From IMG/VR virus record IMGVR_UViG_3300044591_002232, positions 124,001 through 188,000 of that record: 64,000 nucleotides of DNA; one strand, given 5' to 3'. A model generated the notes under the pieces. It searched no databases. It saw only the letters and a program-made list of their open reading frames with translations, and was not told where the DNA came from. The position numbers and the translations under genes were made by a program. Below are positions 17,231-24,063 of the stretch, one piece after another. The number at the start of each line of letters is the position of its first letter. Position 1 is the first letter of the stretch. The stretch comes from a virus.

Positions 17231-18697
17231 ATGTCAGACGTAATTATTGAAAAGAAAAATGAGGTCTATAATCGCCTCATTTGCGAACCGCATGTTCTAT
17301 ACGAATTGGCTCCCTATTTTACCTTTGAGGTTCCGGGGGCCAAGTTTTCCCCGGCATATAAAAGAGGTGGTTGGAATGGCCAGATTAGTCTTTTGTCCAA
17401 GACCAATGGAGAAATCTATTGTGGTTTAATTGATAAGATTATTGAAAAAATTAAGGCTTATGGCTATTCTTATGAATTTAAAAATAGTAAGTTCTTTGGC
17501 TGTCCTTTTGAGGTTAATGAACAAATCACCAAAGAAGGTGTGGCCGAGTTTGTTAAGGCCCTAGGAAAAAAATCAGGTCTGGATCCTTATGATTATCAGA
17601 TTGGAACTGTTTATGAATGTTTAAGATACAATAGAAAAACAATTGTTTCGGCTACTTCTTCTGGTAAATCTTTTATGATTTACTGTATCGCAAGATATTA
17701 CTTGATGAAGGGTTTGAGAATTCTTTGTGTATTTCCTACCACATCACTGATACATCAGATGTATAATGACTGGATTGAGTATGGATATGATTCCGAATCA
17801 AACATTCATATGATTTATGCTGGGCAAAATCATAAGACAGATAAATCAGTAACCTACAGTACTTGGCAGGGGATTTACGAGAATCCAAAGTCCTTTTATG
17901 ATAATTATGACGTTATCATGGTTGATGAATGTCACGGAGTAAAGTCCAAGAGTCTCATCAATATTATGAAAAACTGCCATGAGATCAAATACCGTTTTGG
18001 TTTTACTGGTACTCTCAGTAACAATGATGATGGAAAAGCCTGTAATGAATTGACAATTACTGGTCTATTTGGTCCCCCTTATCGGGCCATTAATACCAAA
18101 GAATTGATTGAAAAGGGTAGAGCCGCAAAATTAGATATTAAGTGTTTGGTATTAAAGCACAAAGAACAAAAGTTTGCGAATTATGAAGAAGAAGTTCAGT
18201 TTCTGATTACTAGTGAGAAGAGAAATAATTACTTAAAAAATCTTGCATTGAATTTAAAAGGAAACACTCTTTTGATTTTCTCAAGAGTAGAGACTCATGG
18301 GGAAGTTCTTTACAATTTAATTAAGAATGCCGCAGATGATAAAAGAAAGATATTCTTTGTTCATGGTGGAGTAGAGGCAAAAGAAAGAGAAGAAGTTCGC
18401 GGTATTGTAGAGAGAGAAAATAATGCGATTATTGTTGCATCTTATGGAGTTTTTAGCACCGGAATTTCAATTAAGAATCTTAACAACATCATCTTTGGAT
18501 TTCCAAGTAAAGGAAAGATTAGAGTATTGCAAACAATTGGTCGAGGATTAAGAAAGTCAAAAACCAAAGATAAATGTATTCTTTATGATATTGCGGATGA
18601 TTGTGGGAAGAATTATACTTTAAACCACTTTATAGAAAGAGTGAAATTATACAATGAAGAAGAGTTTGAGTATGATATTTATAATATTACTCTATGA
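17231..18697 (+). CDS. uvsW: RNA-DNA and recombination helicase UvsW
   Basis: 488 residues (T4 UvsW: 503). Superfamily 2 helicase that unwinds R-loops and branched recombination intermediates, helping the switch to recombination-dependent replication. N-terminal KOW-like DNA-binding region, Walker A ATSSGKS (141-147), DEAH-type box VDECHG, motif VI QTIGRGLRKS. Starts directly after the uvsY stop; its 3' end overlaps the convergent pentapeptide gene by 6 bases. Confidence 0.95.
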   Translation: MSDVIIEKKNEVYNRLICEPHVLYELAPYFTFEVPGAKFSPAYKRGGWNGQISLLSKTNGEIYCGLIDKIIEKIKAYGYSYEFKNSKFFGCPFEVNEQITKEGVAEFVKALGKKSGLDPYDYQIGTVYECLRYNRKTIVSATSSGKSFMIYCIARYYLMKGLRILCVFPTTSLIHQMYNDWIEYGYDSESNIHMIYAGQNHKTDKSVTYSTWQGIYENPKSFYDNYDVIMVDECHGVKSKSLINIMKNCHEIKYRFGFTGTLSNNDDGKACNELTITGLFGPPYRAINTKELIEKGRAAKLDIKCLVLKHKEQKFANYEEEVQFLITSEKRNNYLKNLALNLKGNTLLIFSRVETHGEVLYNLIKNAADDKRKIFFVHGGVEAKEREEVRGIVERENNAIIVASYGVFSTGISIKNLNNIIFGFPSKGKIRVLQTIGRGLRKSKTKDKCILYDIADDCGKNYTLNHFIERVKLYNEEEFEYDIYNITL

Positions 18698-19342
18698 ACC
18701 CCACTCCTCGGCTTCTTTTTTTGTCATAAAGAAATGAATTCCTGAAGTACAATCAACCCTAATGTCGTCATTAAAGGCATCGGCATAAACAACTTCTCCT
18801 TCTTTATATTCTAATTTCTTTTCAGTATGTGTCGGGGAAAATCCAGAGCCTTCAAGAACCCTAACATGAGAAGCCCGACACTTGCGAGAAACTAGCGATG
18901 AAGTCCTCTTAGCATCTTCTGGAATTAGAAGTTTGATGACTCCAGTGGTTACCTTTTTATAGGCAATAAAAGAACCTTCTTCTGGAGGGAGTTGGAAATC
19001 AGGAAGTTTTGCATTTTCAAGATCGGCGTCCTCAAGATTGGCGCCCTCAAGATCGGCGCCCCCAAGATTGGCGCCCCCAAGAATGGCACCCACAAGATAG
19101 GCACCCCGAAGATTGGCGCCCACAAGATCGGCGCCCACAAGATTGGCACCCCAAAGATTGGCGCCCCGAAGATTGGCGCACCGAAGATCGGCTCCCTCAA
19201 GATTGGCGCCCACAAGATTGGCGTACTGAAGATTGGCGTCCCGAAGATTGGCGCCCACAAGAATGGCGTCCCGAAGATTGGCGTCCCAAAGATTGGCGCC
19301 CGGTTCAATAGTGTACTCTTTTCCGTTAATGGTTTTTTTCAT
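18692..19342 (-). CDS. Pentapeptide-repeat protein with DUF5758-like C-terminus
   Basis: 216 residues. Residues about 17-113 are some 19 tandem A(N/D)LxG-type pentapeptides, which fold into a right-handed beta helix. Residues 115-216 (YKKVTTGVIKLLIPEDAKR, SRKCRASHVRVLEG, GIHFFMTKKEAEEW) resemble the DUF5758 domain often joined to such repeats in phages. Function unknown; some pentapeptide proteins mimic DNA and inhibit gyrase, but nothing here proves that. It is the last gene of the leftward cluster and converges on uvsW. Confidence 0.85.
   Translation of the reverse strand: MKKTINGKEYTIEPGANLWDANLRDAILVGANLRDANLQYANLVGANLEGADLRCANLRGANLWGANLVGADLVGANLRGAYLVGAILGGANLGGADLEGANLEDADLENAKLPDFQLPPEEGSFIAYKKVTTGVIKLLIPEDAKRTSSLVSRKCRASHVRVLEGSGFSPTHTEKKLEYKEGEVVYADAFNDDIRVDCTSGIHFFMTKKEAEEWGS
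19013..19305. repeat. About 20 tandem 15-bp units encoding pentapeptides
   Basis: The top strand shows units like AAGATTGGCGCCCAC repeated nearly without interruption, differing mainly at the bases before AAGAT. The low divergence implies recent expansion and allows copy-number change by slippage or recombination. Confidence 0.9.
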
Positions 19343-19409
19343 AATGTTGTTTTTGAACTCACTAAGTATATCAGACTTTTGTTCTCTGGGTCTTATGAGT
19401 GGTCAGTTT

Positions 19410-19523
19410 TTAAAGTGTCTGAGACTCTAACCCGGTTACTTGAACCCCTCTATCAATCATGTTTCTCATGGCGGCCTGGGCAATTGCTAAAGAGAAATGG
19501 ACCGAAAACATTTGTTTTTCCAT
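19410..19523 (-). CDS. Small hypothetical protein, 37 aa
   Basis: ATG (complement of 19521-19523) to TAA (19410-19412). Starts MEKQMFSVHFSLAIAQAAM and looks amphipathic helical. It sits between two leftward genes with normal spacing, which supports it, but no ribosome-binding site stands out. Confidence 0.45.
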   Translation of the reverse strand: MEKQMFSVHFSLAIAQAAMRNMIDRGVQVTGLESQTL

Positions 19524-19548
19524 GTAAATATAACCAACTTTATAAAAC

Positions 19549-19848
19549 TCAAAATGTTCCATGTTCTTTTCTGTACTCAATCATTTTTAAAAAATAAAGG
19601 AGACTGTCAAGTGATTCTTGAACCGAGAAAATAGCATTGCCAATAAAATTTGTGTCTCCTGGGAAGTTTATGAGGTCCTGATGGGCATCAGCCCTGATTG
19701 CCTCGTATTTGGCTATCAGAGACGCTACAAGGGCCTCTGTGTCCTCACATTGGATCGAAATCTCATTGTAGGGCTCTTTATGAAATTCTGGAGGCCATTC
19801 GATTTCATAAGTAGATCCATCTGCTCGATTTACTGTAAATTTTGTCAC
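19549..19848 (-). CDS. Hypothetical protein, 99 aa
   Basis: 99 residues with an N-terminal beta-like stretch (TKFTVNRADGSTYEIEWPPE) and a helical C-terminal half. Its start overlaps the stop of the upstream leftward gene by 4 bases (ATGA). Family not recognised; probably early expressed. Confidence 0.7.
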   Translation of the reverse strand: MTKFTVNRADGSTYEIEWPPEFHKEPYNEISIQCEDTEALVASLIAKYEAIRADAHQDLINFPGDTNFIGNAIFSVQESLDSLLYFLKMIEYRKEHGTF

Positions 19849-20321
19849 TTAGTTCTTCCTATAAATGCTAAATATAATCTTTTCCATAATGGAAAACGTT
19901 CAAACTTTTTAATCTCTTTTAGAAGATTAAGACTAGTATTCTTTAATTGTTTTTGTTTTTCTTTTAGTTTTTTGTTTTCTTGTTCTACTTCTGATATTGA
20001 ATAATTTAGAGAAATTATTTGTTCTCTGTAAGGTGTGTCCAACACTTTTTCAAGAAATGGATCTACTACAAAATAAAAACTATTTCCCTGAATATTGAAA
20101 TTATTTCTGTTGAAGAAATTTAAAAGAGTTTCACTATCGAAACTTAATTTCTTTATTTTTTGTGAGTAAATTTTTGATTTATTAATTTCAAGATTTGTAT
20201 CTTCGTCAAATTTTAAAAATTTTATTGGTTCTGGTCTATCAAAATAAAGAAATTGCATTTCATAATCACTATAACTATATGCAACTTCATGTGTTAGTCT
20301 GAAAATATTTACTGGTTTCAT
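19845..20321 (-). CDS. Hypothetical coiled-coil protein, 158 aa
   Basis: 158 residues. The C-terminal third is a clear coiled coil (SEVEQENKKLKEKQKQLK) followed by a basic, slightly hydrophobic tail (FPLWKRLYLAFIGRTK) that might touch a membrane. Neighbours overlap by a few bases, so it is part of the leftward operon. Confidence 0.7.
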   Translation of the reverse strand: MKPVNIFRLTHEVAYSYSDYEMQFLYFDRPEPIKFLKFDEDTNLEINKSKIYSQKIKKLSFDSETLLNFFNRNNFNIQGNSFYFVVDPFLEKVLDTPYREQIISLNYSISEVEQENKKLKEKQKQLKNTSLNLLKEIKKFERFPLWKRLYLAFIGRTK

Positions 20322-20510
20322 TTAGATTTCTACTGCATGAATTACTAAGTCTTCTTCATTAACTGAACTTATTTTCCAGGTTTCTTTATAGTCACTTGAT
20401 GGTAATTTAAACTCGTCACCAACTTTTGGAGTTTCATAAAAGTACACGATACCCTCGTCCTCTGGAAAATCATGTATGCAAATACAATAATAACCTATAA
20501 GCATCACCAA
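20322..20510 (-). CDS. Small hypothetical protein, 62 aa
   Basis: 62 residues, beta-rich, with GDEFKLPSSDYKETWKISSV resembling a small SH3-like barrel. Ends directly before the next leftward gene and overlaps the preceding stop by 7 bases. Confidence 0.65.
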   Translation of the reverse strand: MVMLIGYYCICIHDFPEDEGIVYFYETPKVGDEFKLPSSDYKETWKISSVNEEDLVIHAVEI

Positions 20511-20809
20511 TCCTCCATGTAGACACCTTTTTTTTCTACCCGATCTTCTAGTTCTCCAAGATTATAAGAAGTACTTTCTAGCTGTTCTTCTAGTTCTTGT
20601 ATTCGGTTTTCCATTTTTTGGATTTTTGTTAAAAGTCTAGTGAAGAACATACAAGAATTATAAACATCCAATTCTGACAATTCTGATCTATGGTCAAAGT
20701 CGGTTAGCCTTACATCCAAGACATTAAAAGCACCTTTTTGGTCCTCATTAAGTTCAGGACCATCAAAAAACTGATCAATAAATTCTGAATCGAGCATAAT
20801 TAAATCCAA
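20504..20809 (-). CDS. Hypothetical coiled-coil protein, 101 aa
   Basis: 101 residues ending in a leucine-zipper-like coiled coil (KIQKMENRIQELEEQLEST). Methionines at positions 1 and 5 are both possible starts. Acidic N-terminal half. Unknown function. Confidence 0.68.
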   Translation of the reverse strand: MDLIMLDSEFIDQFFDGPELNEDQKGAFNVLDVRLTDFDHRSELSELDVYNSCMFFTRLLTKIQKMENRIQELEEQLESTSYNLGELEDRVEKKGVYMEDW

Positions 20810-20847
20810 TCGGGTTTTCTAGAAGGAATTTTGAGGTAATTATTTTT

Positions 20848-20976
20848 TTACCCAGGGTTTTGTACTGATATACATTTTATAAGCATCGAATGTGTTGATG
20901 CGCTAATTTCTCCATTAAGTTTAATATGGAATCTTAGTTCTTCTAACGCGAGGGACATTCCATTAAAGTCTTCCAT
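20848..20976 (-). CDS. Small hypothetical protein, 42 aa
   Basis: ATG at the complement of 20974-20976, stop at 20848-20850. Starts MEDFNGMSLALEELRFHIKL. It begins one base beyond the stop of the upstream leftward gene, consistent with a real operon member. Confidence 0.5.
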   Translation of the reverse strand: MEDFNGMSLALEELRFHIKLNGEISASTHSMLIKCISVQNPG

Positions 20977-20977
20977 T

Positions 20978-21280
20978 CTACACTTCAGAGTCTTCCAGAT
21001 CCTCAGATTCTTCTACCTCCACTGGATCTTCCATTTCTTCAGGATCCTCGGAACCAACACTCATTGCGGAGGTATCAGATGCATTATTGTAGAAATTACA
21101 ATTAGAAACATTGGCCACTGGACCAGATACACTGGCCAAATCACAAATAGCCGAAATAGCCCTGGCGTTTTCTACTACTGCATTGGCTAGTGCAACTATG
21201 GCCTGGGATTCCTCATAAGAAATCCGAGTGGACTTATCGACATGGTTGCTTACATGAAAAAGGCTTTTAAGATTAGACAT
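20978..21280 (-). CDS. Hypothetical protein with acidic tail, 100 aa
   Basis: 100 residues. The N-terminal 70 are ordinary (YEESQAIVALANAVVENARA); the last 25 are almost all Asp, Glu, Ser and Pro. First gene behind a near-consensus early promoter on this strand. Acidic tails are common in phage proteins that bind or imitate nucleic-acid partners, but no function can be assigned. Confidence 0.72.
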   Translation of the reverse strand: MSNLKSLFHVSNHVDKSTRISYEESQAIVALANAVVENARAISAICDLASVSGPVANVSNCNFYNNASDTSAMSVGSEDPEEMEDPVEVEESEDLEDSEV

Positions 21281-21304
21281 TATAAAAATTTATTGAACTT
21301 GCGT

Positions 21305-21333
21305 ATAATACACCCTATATCCAAATCTGTCAA
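21305..21333 (-). promoter_or_regulatory. Early sigma70-like promoter, leftward
   Basis: On the minus strand TTGACA (complement of 21328-21333), 17-nt spacer, TATTAT (complement of 21305-21310), placed 24 bases before the start codon at 21280. It probably drives the leftward small-gene operon early in infection. Confidence 0.85.
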
Positions 21334-21344
21334 CCACCCTTGTT

Positions 21345-21651
21345 ACAATTCCTTGATTGTCACATACCCACTTGACTTTCTCTCGAATCGGGCCTAGGAT
21401 CGGTTTGTCGGTTTGATAGGACTAGTATATTAATATTAAATAAACAATAAATATTTAAATAATATAGAAGCAATTCCCCTTCGGGGAATAAAGTCCGAAG
21501 GACTTTCAATTGCTTCTTTTTAATGCTTTGTATTATGACAGTCTAGAGATTGTCACATAGGCACTTGACTTTTATTTGGACTTCTAGTAGAGTTGGTTTG
21601 TTCCGAAGATGCGGGAGCTATATTCTATATTAATTAATAAATAATAAAGAT
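21345..21651. other. Non-coding region with a degenerate direct repeat
   Basis: No convincing gene. Two related units of about 110 bp lie at 21352-21462 and 21550-21655. Both contain GATTGTCACATA, then CACTTGACTT, then GGTTTGT and an AT-rich end. On the top strand each has TTGACT with a poor -10 box (TAGGAT, TAGAGT) 17 bases on. A structured hairpin cluster sits between them. Confidence 0.55.
21465..21517 (+). ncRNA. Candidate structured RNA or terminator, three-helix fold
   Basis: Outer stem GAAGCAATT/AATTGCTTC encloses two perfect hairpins, TTCCCC-TTC-GGGGAA and AAAGTCC-GAA-GGACTTT, and is followed by TTTTT on the top strand. The two triloops are complementary (UUC and GAA). No top-strand gene lies upstream, so it is not an ordinary mRNA terminator. 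A short RNA is possible; expression is unproven. Confidence 0.45.
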
Positions 21652-22041
21652 TTAAAGAAGTTTCTCTAGTTTCTCTCTCATCTCTTTTACTGTATCAACA
21701 TAACCCTGTTCTTTTCCTAATTTCTCTTCATAAGGATTAGAATAACTCAATTTGTTCTTTTGTCTAATGAATTTTTCATGATAAGAAATTAGATCTTGAT
21801 CTCTACATTCACTTATTGTAATAATACGATCTTTTTGGATAATAAACATATCATCATCAGCAGTTTTTAGCCAGGGTTCAATTTTGTATCCATAACCATT
21901 GACTGTATTAATTGTACTGATAATTACCGGCTCATAAAGAAGAAGAAGATCTTTGTTGTCCTCTTCACATGGAGTTACTTTAGCAAAAATCTCTTCTCCG
22001 GAAATTAGCTTAATAGTTGCTGAAAACTCCATCTGTCCCAT
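21652..22041 (-). CDS. Sm-like fold protein (paralogue of 30451 gene)
   Basis: 129 residues. FSATIKLISGEEIFAKVTPC resembles the first strands of an LSm barrel; the later EPWLKTADDDMFIIQKDRI and DLISYHEKFI match the 83-residue protein at 30451 (EPWLIN..., FMMHSDKFLTI, LEKYQELI). The C-terminus is a charged helix absent in the paralogue. A second Met (codon 4, 22032) is another possible start. It diverges from gp55. An RNA-binding role is suggested by the fold only. Confidence 0.7.
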   Translation of the reverse strand: MGQMEFSATIKLISGEEIFAKVTPCEEDNKDLLLLYEPVIISTINTVNGYGYKIEPWLKTADDDMFIIQKDRIITISECRDQDLISYHEKFIRQKNKLSYSNPYEEKLGKEQGYVDTVKEMREKLEKLL

Positions 22042-22052
22042 GCATCTTGTCT

Positions 22053-22059
22053 TATTTAG
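22053..22059 (-). promoter_or_regulatory. Late promoter CTAAATA, leftward, before Sm-like gene
   Basis: The complement reads CTAAATAAG, 11 bases before the first ATG or 20 before the second. It is back to back with the rightward early promoter of gp55. Confidence 0.5.
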
Positions 22060-22064
22060 GGGGC

Positions 22065-22093
22065 TTGACAGAAGTTGCTTTTCATGCTACAAT
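22065..22093 (+). promoter_or_regulatory. Early promoter of gp55 operon
   Basis: TTGACA (22065-22070), 17 bases, TGC then TACAAT (22088-22093). The predicted transcription start is about 20 bases before the gp55 ATG. Confidence 0.87.
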
Positions 22094-22120
22094 TTGGATA
22101 AATATCAGTTAAGAGCTAAT

Positions 22121-22615
22121 ATGATTACAACATCAGTAATGACAAAAAAGAAAAGACCAGTTCATTATGTAAATAATAAAGAGTTTCTAGATGCTTTGGT
22201 TCAGTATAAATTAGACTGTGCAACTGCCAAAGAAAAAGGAGAACCAAGACCACAAATTCCCAGATATATCGGAGAATGTTTTTTACAAATAGCCACCCGA
22301 TTTGGTTTTCAAGGAAATTATGCAAATTATTCTTACAAAGAAGAACTAATTTCTGATGCTGTTGAAAATATGTCTAGATATATTCTCAACTTTGATCCAG
22401 AAAAATCAACCAACCCCTTTGCTTATTTTACTCAAATTACTTACTATGCTTTCTTAAGAAGAATTAAAATTGAAAAAAGAGAATCGGAGAAAAAGTCTCT
22501 CATCATTGAAAGACTGAACTTCAGCGAAGTGATGGTAGATGATGGAGACTACATGGATAATTATTCAGATTATTCTTCTATTCGTGATAATGTACACTTT
22601 AAGAATCGACTCTGA
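22121..22615 (+). CDS. gp55: Late-transcription sigma factor gp55
   Basis: 164 residues from ATG 22121 (T4 gp55: 185). This start was chosen because the early promoter ends at 22093, which excludes the longer frame, and because HYVNNKEFLDAL matches the T4 N-terminus (YVNNKELLQA). It is a minimal sigma factor that recognises the TATAAATA-type late promoters. Visible: ATRFGFQGNYANYSYKEELI, NFDPEKSTNPFAYFTQITYY, FLRRIKIEKRE, the sigma region 2-like part. Confidence 0.93.
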   Translation: MITTSVMTKKKRPVHYVNNKEFLDALVQYKLDCATAKEKGEPRPQIPRYIGECFLQIATRFGFQGNYANYSYKEELISDAVENMSRYILNFDPEKSTNPFAYFTQITYYAFLRRIKIEKRESEKKSLIIERLNFSEVMVDDGDYMDNYSDYSSIRDNVHFKNRL

Positions 22616-22764
22616 TGGGATTTAGTGAATCTAAACAATTTAAGGTGAGAAAAGACAAAAGAAAAGTAATGATGGAAAAATTGTTTGAAAAGCTAGAAAA
22701 GTCTGAGGATCGGGCACTGCTATTACTATTGGTGCAGTCTTTTGAGGATGAGATCAATGGCTAA
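22615..22764 (+). CDS. Small hypothetical protein between gp55 and gp47, 49 aa
   Basis: ATG overlaps the gp55 stop (TGATG) and the stop overlaps the gp47 start. Very charged and helical (SESKQFKVRKDKRKVMMEK). Small genes at this place exist in related phages; no function known. Confidence 0.6.
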   Translation: MGFSESKQFKVRKDKRKVMMEKLFEKLEKSEDRALLLLLVQSFEDEING

Positions 22765-23791
22765 GGTGGCTTGTATTACCGACACACATTACTGCGCGAG
22801 GAAGTCGTCTAAACTCTTCCAGGATTATTTTGAGCTGTTTTATAAAAATGTCTTTTTTCCCACTTTAGAGGAAGAAGGAATTAAAACGGTTCTTCATTTG
22901 GGTGATGCCTTTGACAATCGAAGAATTATTGAATATGATGGTCTTGATTGGACTCAAAGAGTTGTTCTAGATCCACTAAAAAATTATGAGACTCACATGA
23001 TCGTGGGAAATCATGATATTTTTCTAAGAAATTCTAATCGTATTAATTCTCCTTCTCTTCTTTTACAAGGATACCCGAATATTCATGTTTATTCAGAACC
23101 AGTAGAGGTTAATATTGAGGGCCTGGATGTTCTCTTTATTCCCTGGATCACAAGTGAAAATGAAGAGATTGTTTATCGGACGATTGAGAAGTCCAAATGT
23201 AGACTAACTGTAGGACATCTAGAACTCAATGGCTTTGTGGCCCATAGAGGACATGTCATGGAAGATTCTAGGGATGCTGATCCGTTCTTTAAATTTGAAA
23301 AGGTTTTTTCAGGACATTATCACACCCGGTCTGATAATGGAAAGATCTTTTACCTGGGAAATCCTTATGAAATATATTTCAATGATGTGGACGATGTTAG
23401 AGGCTTCACGATTCTTGACACGGAAACCCTAGAGCATTATCACGTTGATAATCCTTATAAACTTCATTACCAGATTGTTTATGATGAGGATCGAATTCGG
23501 GTCCCTAAAGACCTAGAAGGAAAGCTGGTTCGGGTTGTGGTCAGAAATAAAAAGTCAGTCAAGCTCTTTGAGCGATTTATTCAAAAGATCAATGATCAAG
23601 GACCATTTGAACTGAAGATTATTGAAAGTCTGGAGAATATTATTGATTCTTCGGCTATTGAGCAAATCGAATCAGAAGATACTATGAGTATTCTTCATTC
23701 TTATGTTGATGAATGCGATATCACTCTGGATAAATCTAAGATTAAAAATATTATTAATCAATTGTACGTTTCTTCAATGGATGCTGTCTGA
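22757..23791 (+). CDS. gp47: Recombination endonuclease subunit gp47 (Mre11/SbcD-like)
   Basis: 344 residues from ATG 22757; this start has a GAGG site 9 bases upstream and gives MAKVACITDTHY, matching family starts. It is the nuclease half of the gp46/gp47 end-resection complex. Metallophosphatase motifs: D-x-H (9-11), GDAFDNR (49-55), GNHD (84-87), GHLELNGF and SGHYHT. T4 gp47 has 339 residues. The stop abuts the next start (TGATG). Confidence 0.95.
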   Translation: MAKVACITDTHYCARKSSKLFQDYFELFYKNVFFPTLEEEGIKTVLHLGDAFDNRRIIEYDGLDWTQRVVLDPLKNYETHMIVGNHDIFLRNSNRINSPSLLLQGYPNIHVYSEPVEVNIEGLDVLFIPWITSENEEIVYRTIEKSKCRLTVGHLELNGFVAHRGHVMEDSRDADPFFKFEKVFSGHYHTRSDNGKIFYLGNPYEIYFNDVDDVRGFTILDTETLEHYHVDNPYKLHYQIVYDEDRIRVPKDLEGKLVRVVVRNKKSVKLFERFIQKINDQGPFELKIIESLENIIDSSAIEQIESEDTMSILHSYVDECDITLDKSKIKNIINQLYVSSMDAV

Positions 23792-24063
23792 TGTACGTTA
23801 TCGTTTCTACTGAGGGTCGAGAAAAAGGAGCCTTTTCGGTTATTAATGAATTGGACGAAAAGGTTATTTTATTCTTTGAGGATTTTGATGATGCTCATCG
23901 TTACATGATGATGCTTGAAGAAATGGATGTGGATAATCTAGGAATCGCAGAATATGAAGAGGAACTTCTTATAAAAACCTGTAAACTAGTCGGATTTAAG
24001 TATACTAAAATTAGTCGAAATGATTTTGTAGTGCCACCAGGATATAGTAATGCTGATCTTTAA
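23791..24063 (+). CDS. DUF3110 family protein
   Basis: 90 residues with KVILFFEDFDDAHRYMMMLE and EEELLIKTCKLVGF, the DUF3110 pattern. This family is known from cyanobacteria and cyanophages and sits between gp47 and gp46 in several cyanophages. Function unknown. It overlaps gp46 by 14 bases. It is one of the best host-lineage hints in the window. Confidence 0.78.
   Translation: MYVIVSTEGREKGAFSVINELDEKVILFFEDFDDAHRYMMMLEEMDVDNLGIAEYEEELLIKTCKLVGFKYTKISRNDFVVPPGYSNADL

Noticed and set aside
19013-19305. CRISPR-like array
   Set aside because: Units are 15 bp, contiguous and in frame with a pentapeptide protein; there are no spacers.
18992-19597. Long rightward frame with repeats such as IGAPKIGAPKNG
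   Set aside because: It is the antisense shadow of the pentapeptide-repeat gene; its periodicity follows from the 15-bp units.
19575-19612. Leftward TTGACA inside the 99-residue gene
   Set aside because: Only AAAATG-like bases at the -10 distance; probably chance in coding DNA.
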